Assembly: GCA_965263335.1 (NCBI GenBank)
Contig: CBDHHE010000001.1
Location: 930,001 to 994,000 of the forward strand
DNA: 64,000 nt
Direction: 5' to 3'
From: Thermohalobaculum sp965263335
GTDB lineage: Bacteria > Pseudomonadota > Alphaproteobacteria > Rhodobacterales > Rhodobacteraceae
A program made the translations under genes and the position numbers. The notes under the pieces are model-generated. The model was not told the DNA's origin, ran no database searches, and saw only the letters and a program-made list of their open reading frames with translations. Shown here one piece after another: positions 60,137 through 64,000 of the stretch (positions are counted from its first letter, which is position 1; each line of letters starts with the position of its first letter).

Positions 60137-60570
60137 ATACCAGAGGTATCAGATTAACCGATGCTGTGAGGGCTTGTGACGCCAGGAGGCGCTACATTTG
60201 AACCCGCATCGATCCGCAAATCTGGGATCGTTCAGATGGACACCACTGCAACAGTTTCATTGACTTGGCTTCAATGTCCAGTTTCGCGCAGCTGTCAGCG
60301 TAGCCCTTCGACCAGCTGCGCCCGAAGTTCCCCCAGCTACGGCTGTGACGCCTACTGGCATCCTGCGCCATGAGTGGACGAAGAAAGATCAGACATCGGT
60401 GCAACGATTGCTGCAGACTTACTGAGTCGGAATGCGAAGACGTTGGTTGCTTGCCTACGACCGGCTTCATCGCTTCGGACATGCACGACATCCTGAGACG
60501 CCGAGCGTGTTTATCGTCATGTTTACGAGTCTCGGCTACGCGAATGAGTTCTCGGCCGAGGGAGCCTCAG
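60137..60570. other. Intergenic region between the zinc operon and the kinase
   Basis: About 430 bases. The end near 60137-60200 belongs to the zinc operon promoter. The remainder has a few short frames (up to about 100 codons on the minus strand) with odd composition and no family resemblance. No insertion element ends are visible. The promoter of the kinase is probably in the last 100 bases but has no clear boxes. Confidence 0.4.
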
Positions 60571-63048
60571 ATGTCGCGGCAGATCACAAAATCTTATCTC
60601 GAGCGGCGCTATTGGGTGGCAACGCTTGTCATGCTCTCTGTCTTGGCGTTGACCGTAATCATCGGGTCTTCGCAGTTATCGTCGCTTCAGAACAATGCAC
60701 GATACTCTGGAGCTTTTGTCGAGCTGGCCGAAACCACAAACGATATCGAACGTGCCCTTCTACGGCTCGAGATCTCCCAGCAGCAAACCGTGGATGCCAC
60801 TGAGGCGGCGGCGCAGATTGCAAGCGGCGCGGAAACACTGCGCAGTGCGATTGTCTCGCTGGCGGAGATCTACACGGCCCTGCGTCTGTCCGATCCGGAC
60901 GCCGACGACGAGGAGGGGAATGCCGAAGAAGCCGATGAAAACGAACTCGTGGACAAACTTGCTCTGGACAAGCTGGCCCTTGCGAGCAGCTACGGTCTGG
61001 CTTCGCGCGGAATGCCTCGGGAAATGGTCGAGCTTTGGGAGAACGAGGACGACGAGGAAGCTGAGGAGACAGCGCAGGAAATGGCGGCGGAAGGCGCATC
61101 CGGGGCCGATGACGAGGATCTGTTGGAAGAGAACATCGGCACCTTCCTGAGCCTTGCGCTGGAGGTTGAAGAGCAGGCCAGGGAGACAGGCGTGCTTGAT
61201 GTCGTTCGCATCTGGAGGGCGAGCGACCACTTCGAGACAATGATTCGACCGGCCTTGGACGACCTGACAGTTGCCATTCGGGCCAGCGCAGACCGCAGCG
61301 CGAACACCGCGCTCTTTGTTCTGGCGCTGGGGGCCGTTCTCTGCGCATTGGCATCCTTGGCCATCGCCGTCTTTCTCTTCAGGCCAATGGTCGCCGCCGT
61401 GGTGGACTATCAGATCGCGCTCGTGTCCGAACGCGATCGCGCAATTGCATCCAGCAAGGCCAAGAAGGACTTCCTTGCGGTGATGAGCCACGAGTTGCGC
61501 ACGCCGATGAACGGCATCCTGGGTTTCGCGAACCTCGCCCTTCGGACTGAACTCGCGCCCACACAGCGGGACTATGTCGAGACGATAAAGACCTCAGGCG
61601 AGCGGCTTCTTGAATTGTTGAACGACATTCTTGACCTGTCGAAGATCGAGGCAGGCTCGCTCGAAACGGAACCGCACCGGTTCTCGCTGCATGATACGAT
61701 CGACTCTGCTGTTCAGCTCATGTCCGCCCAGGCGTTCGAGAAGCGTTTGGAAGTAAGCCACTACGTAGACGCCAATCTCGCAAAGGAGCTTTGTGGCGAC
61801 AGCGGTCTCATCAGAAAGCTGGTGCTCAACCTTGTTGGGAACGCAGTCAAGTTCACGGAGGAAGGCGGCGTTGCGATTGAAGTGTCGAGACATGAAGGGT
61901 CGATGCCCGAGGACGCAGGCGTCTGGGTAGAGATTGCAGTCAGGGATACGGGAATTGGGATCCCGGAAGAGAAACGCAGCCATATCTTCGAGCGGTTCGC
62001 CCAGGCAGACGATTCTACCCAACGCCTGCACGAGGGGACCGGGCTGGGCCTGGCAATCTGCAAGGAGATTGCCGAACTGATGGGCGGACGGGTCTGGGTC
62101 GAGAGCGAAGTCGGCGTCGGCAGCACATTCCGTGCATTGCTGCGTTTGGAGCATATCGACCCGGCGGCACCGTCACACCGAGAGTTCAACGGACATGACC
62201 TGTCCGGTGCGCGTATTCTTGTCGTCGACGACAACGAGCTCAACCGCCGGATTGCAATGCTGCAACTGTCTGCGTACGGCGCCCGAAGCGTTGCGGTGCA
62301 ATCGTGTGCGGAGGCCTTGGACGCCTTGGCTCGTGCCGTCGCCGAGGACGATCCGTTCCGGATCTGCGTGATAGATCAGATGATGCCGGTGACCGATGGT
62401 ATCGCACTGTTGCGCATGATCCGTACTGACGATCGTTACGCTTCGTTGAAGACCATACTGTCCTCCTCGGCCGGTGTTCGGACTGACAAGGACGCAAGGC
62501 AGCTTGGATTTGACGCTGCTGTGCCAAAGCCTGTTAGTCAGGAACGTCTGATCGTAAGCATCTCGGAGCTTCTTTGCGAAGGCGTGGAGCAGTCTCTTGC
62601 AGCGGAAATCGACGAGAGGTTCGAGGCCAGCGCCGAGCAGCCAGTCGAGGCCCCGAACACTGGAAATCACCTCCTTGTCGTCGAAGATAACGTTGCCAAC
62701 CTGAAGCTTGCTTGCCTGCTGCTAGAACAGGCGGGCTACACAATCGACAAGGCCATAAACGGAATCGAGGCCGTCGCCGCCGCCACCCGGTTCAATTATG
62801 CAGCCATCCTGATGGACATTCGGATGCCCATCATGGATGGGATCGAGGCGACCAAACGGATCCGACAGTTGCCCGGAAGCCGCGCAACAGTGCCGATCAT
62901 CGCCATGACCGCGGACATTGCCGAGTACGCTGATGACGAGCTTCAGGAAGCGGGCATGGCTGCAGTGATCCCGAAGCCAGTAGACGAGAACAAGCTGCTT
63001 GCAGTGCTGTCCAACCTTGTTGGCTCGAAGGATAGCGATGCAGCTTAA
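60571..63048 (+). CDS. Hybrid sensor histidine kinase with two receiver domains
   Basis: An 825-residue membrane kinase. TM1 is near residues 14-32 and TM2 near 246-270. Between them is a periplasmic sensor of about 210 residues with two very acidic loops (around residues 108-128 and 158-186). The dimerisation helix contains His near residue 306 (VMSHELRTPMNG). The ATPase has the N-box NLVGNAVKFT, G1 DTGIGIP and G2 GTGLGLAI. Two receivers follow: ILVVDDNELN with the aspartate in VIDQMMP, and LLVVEDNVAN with the aspartate in LMDIRMP. There is no Hpt domain. GAGGGAG precedes the ATG. The gene ends at the left edge of the IS6 element. Confidence 0.92.
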   Translation: MSRQITKSYLERRYWVATLVMLSVLALTVIIGSSQLSSLQNNARYSGAFVELAETTNDIERALLRLEISQQQTVDATEAAAQIASGAETLRSAIVSLAEIYTALRLSDPDADDEEGNAEEADENELVDKLALDKLALASSYGLASRGMPREMVELWENEDDEEAEETAQEMAAEGASGADDEDLLEENIGTFLSLALEVEEQARETGVLDVVRIWRASDHFETMIRPALDDLTVAIRASADRSANTALFVLALGAVLCALASLAIAVFLFRPMVAAVVDYQIALVSERDRAIASSKAKKDFLAVMSHELRTPMNGILGFANLALRTELAPTQRDYVETIKTSGERLLELLNDILDLSKIEAGSLETEPHRFSLHDTIDSAVQLMSAQAFEKRLEVSHYVDANLAKELCGDSGLIRKLVLNLVGNAVKFTEEGGVAIEVSRHEGSMPEDAGVWVEIAVRDTGIGIPEEKRSHIFERFAQADDSTQRLHEGTGLGLAICKEIAELMGGRVWVESEVGVGSTFRALLRLEHIDPAAPSHREFNGHDLSGARILVVDDNELNRRIAMLQLSAYGARSVAVQSCAEALDALARAVAEDDPFRICVIDQMMPVTDGIALLRMIRTDDRYASLKTILSSSAGVRTDKDARQLGFDAAVPKPVSQERLIVSISELLCEGVEQSLAAEIDERFEASAEQPVEAPNTGNHLLVVEDNVANLKLACLLLEQAGYTIDKAINGIEAVAAATRFNYAAILMDIRMPIMDGIEATKRIRQLPGSRATVPIIAMTADIAEYADDELQEAGMAAVIPKPVDENKLLAVLSNLVGSKDSDAA

Positions 63049-63875
63049 GGGCTCTGTCTGAGGAACTTGGCTTGAGATGGGATATCGCTCCCCCTACCGT
63101 TGCAGCATGAGCAAACCGAGCCCTTTTCGCTACTTCAAGACCTCGCCTGAAATCATCCGCCTCGCCGTGATGATGTACATCCGTTTTCCGCTGTCGCTGC
63201 GAAACGTCGAGGATCTGCTGCACGAGCGAGGTATCGACGTCAGCCACGAGACGGTCCGGTTCTGGTGGCACAGGTTCGGCCCATTGTTCGCAGCAGAGAT
63301 CCGAAGGCGGCGTGTCGAGGGCATGCGGTCGAGCAATTGGCGTTGGCACCTGGACGAGGTGTTCGTAAAGATCAATGGCGAACAGCACTACCTGTGGCGA
63401 ACCGTAGATCATGAAGGCGAGGTCCTCGAGAGCTTCGTGACGAAGACACGTGACAAGAAGGCGGCATTGAAGTTCGTCAGGAAATCCCTGAGGCGGCATG
63501 GTCCTGCCCAGGTGATCGTCACCGACAGGCTGCGCTCCTACGGCGCGGCCCTGCGGGAATTCGGTATCAGCGACAAGCAGGAAACTGGTCGCTGGGCCAA
63601 CAATCGCGTGGAGAATTCCCACCAACCGTTCCGAAGGCGGGAGCGGGCGATGCTCCGATTTCGTCGGATGCGAACATTGCAGAAATTCGCCGCCGCTCAT
63701 TCCTCAGTGCACAACCATTTCAATCAGGAACGCCACCTCTTCAGCCGGGACATCTTCAAGCTCAACCGCGACGCCGCTCTCACCGAGTGGCGTCAGCTCG
63801 GCGCGACCTGAAAGTCGACTTTCATGGGCAATCGGATACCGGTTCGCATTAGTCTGCCAGCACCGCCACTGAACC
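63049..63875 (+). mobile_element. IS6-family insertion sequence, tentative ends
   Basis: The transposase gene is flanked by GGGCTCTGT (63049-63057) on the left and ACTGAACCC (63867-63875 region) on the right, whose reverse complement GGGTTCAGT is a 7-of-9 match. The distance of about 827 bp fits IS6 elements. The ends are only a proposal and no 8-base target repeat is visible. The left end abuts the kinase stop codon exactly. Confidence 0.6.
63107..63811 (+). CDS. IS6-family transposase
   Basis: A 234-residue DDE transposase. SPEIIRLAVMMYIRFPLSLRNVEDLLHERGIDVSHETVRFWW is the IS6/IS26 N-terminal HTH. The catalytic aspartate is in WHLDEVFVKINGE, the second in VTDRLRSYGAAL, and the glutamate in NRVENSHQPFRRRER. 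The C-terminus is complete. The ATG at 63107 begins MSKPSPFRYFKTS. The transposase looks intact and should be active. Confidence 0.93.
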   Translation: MSKPSPFRYFKTSPEIIRLAVMMYIRFPLSLRNVEDLLHERGIDVSHETVRFWWHRFGPLFAAEIRRRRVEGMRSSNWRWHLDEVFVKINGEQHYLWRTVDHEGEVLESFVTKTRDKKAALKFVRKSLRRHGPAQVIVTDRLRSYGAALREFGISDKQETGRWANNRVENSHQPFRRRERAMLRFRRMRTLQKFAAAHSSVHNHFNQERHLFSRDIFKLNRDAALTEWRQLGAT

Positions 63876-64000
63876 CGTCCAACTCGTTCTATGTTTGGTC
63901 GCGCAGGCGAAATTTTTCCTTGTTTCATAGGGTTATGGCTGAGGGGCTATTCACCTCGGGACGCGCAGAAGTGCGGAAATGCGTTCTCTTTGCCCCATAT
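63876..64000. other. Window end, no gene recognised
   Basis: The last 125 bases contain no credible coding frame, hairpin or repeat that I could support. Confidence 0.3.

Noticed and set aside
60192..60491. 100-codon minus frame upstream of the kinase
   Set aside because: No ribosome site and no family; likely chance.

Overview
The window reads as a chromosome segment of a high-GC alphaproteobacterium, most likely a Rhodobacterales (roseobacter-type) marine or soil bacterium. This rests on a VPLPA-CTERM-type sorting signal, DUF2948, DUF3108, DUF6525 and DUF1007 family proteins, an alphaproteobacterial SOS box (GAAC-N7-GAAC) and the general gene content. No taxonomic search could be run. Genes are dense and mostly in short operons with readable Shine-Dalgarno sequences.

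Layout: 0-9 kb is mixed housekeeping (truncated methyltransferase, ParB-like protein, lepA, periplasmic binding protein, rhodanese, esterase, LMW phosphatase, Sir2 deacetylase, DoxX, rpmB), interrupted by an AT-rich 0.8 kb stretch. 9-17 kb holds a serine hydrolase, an ankyrin protein, a PhyH dioxygenase, meaB, a DUF3108 protein, an acidic cadherin-like protein and pgm. 17-25 kb is a patchwork of catabolic-type enzymes (class III aminotransferase, HpaB-type monooxygenase, NAD epimerase, GST, Rieske oxygenase, RidA) with two clear inverted-repeat operators. 25-34 kb has Nudix, hslO, an AceE-like TPP enzyme, a LexA-controlled ImuA-like gene, an enolase-superfamily enzyme and an agmatinase-family enzyme. 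34-41 kb has a tungstate ABC transporter with its probable regulator, tRNA-Glu(CTC), and a kbl-VOC-tdh threonine-degradation operon. 41-50 kb has a sorting-signal protein, a TraR/DksA zinc-finger protein with a 38-codon mini-copy nearby, cysE, an MFS exporter, a GlxA-type regulator with a D-2-hydroxyacid dehydrogenase, murA and tRNA-Thr(GGT).

From tRNA-Thr to the window end (about 50.35-64 kb) the content becomes mobile: an IS3-family element, a MobC/relaxase pair with a probable oriT, an AlpA-like small regulator, a six-gene minus-strand operon, a hybrid histidine kinase and an IS6-family element. The six-gene operon is the most interesting part. It lies behind a perfect 6-3-6 inverted repeat, TGTTAT-ATC-ATAACA, matching the Zur (zinc uptake regulator) operator, and encodes two COG0523 metallochaperone GTPases, DUF1826, DUF1007, DUF6525 and a glutathione-dependent formaldehyde dehydrogenase. 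That dehydrogenase keeps its catalytic zinc ligands but has lost two of the four structural-zinc cysteines. I read this as a mobile zinc-starvation operon carrying a candidate zinc-sparing formaldehyde dehydrogenase. Two of its genes (first COG0523, DUF1826) each carry a one-base frameshift, which is either decay or sequence error.
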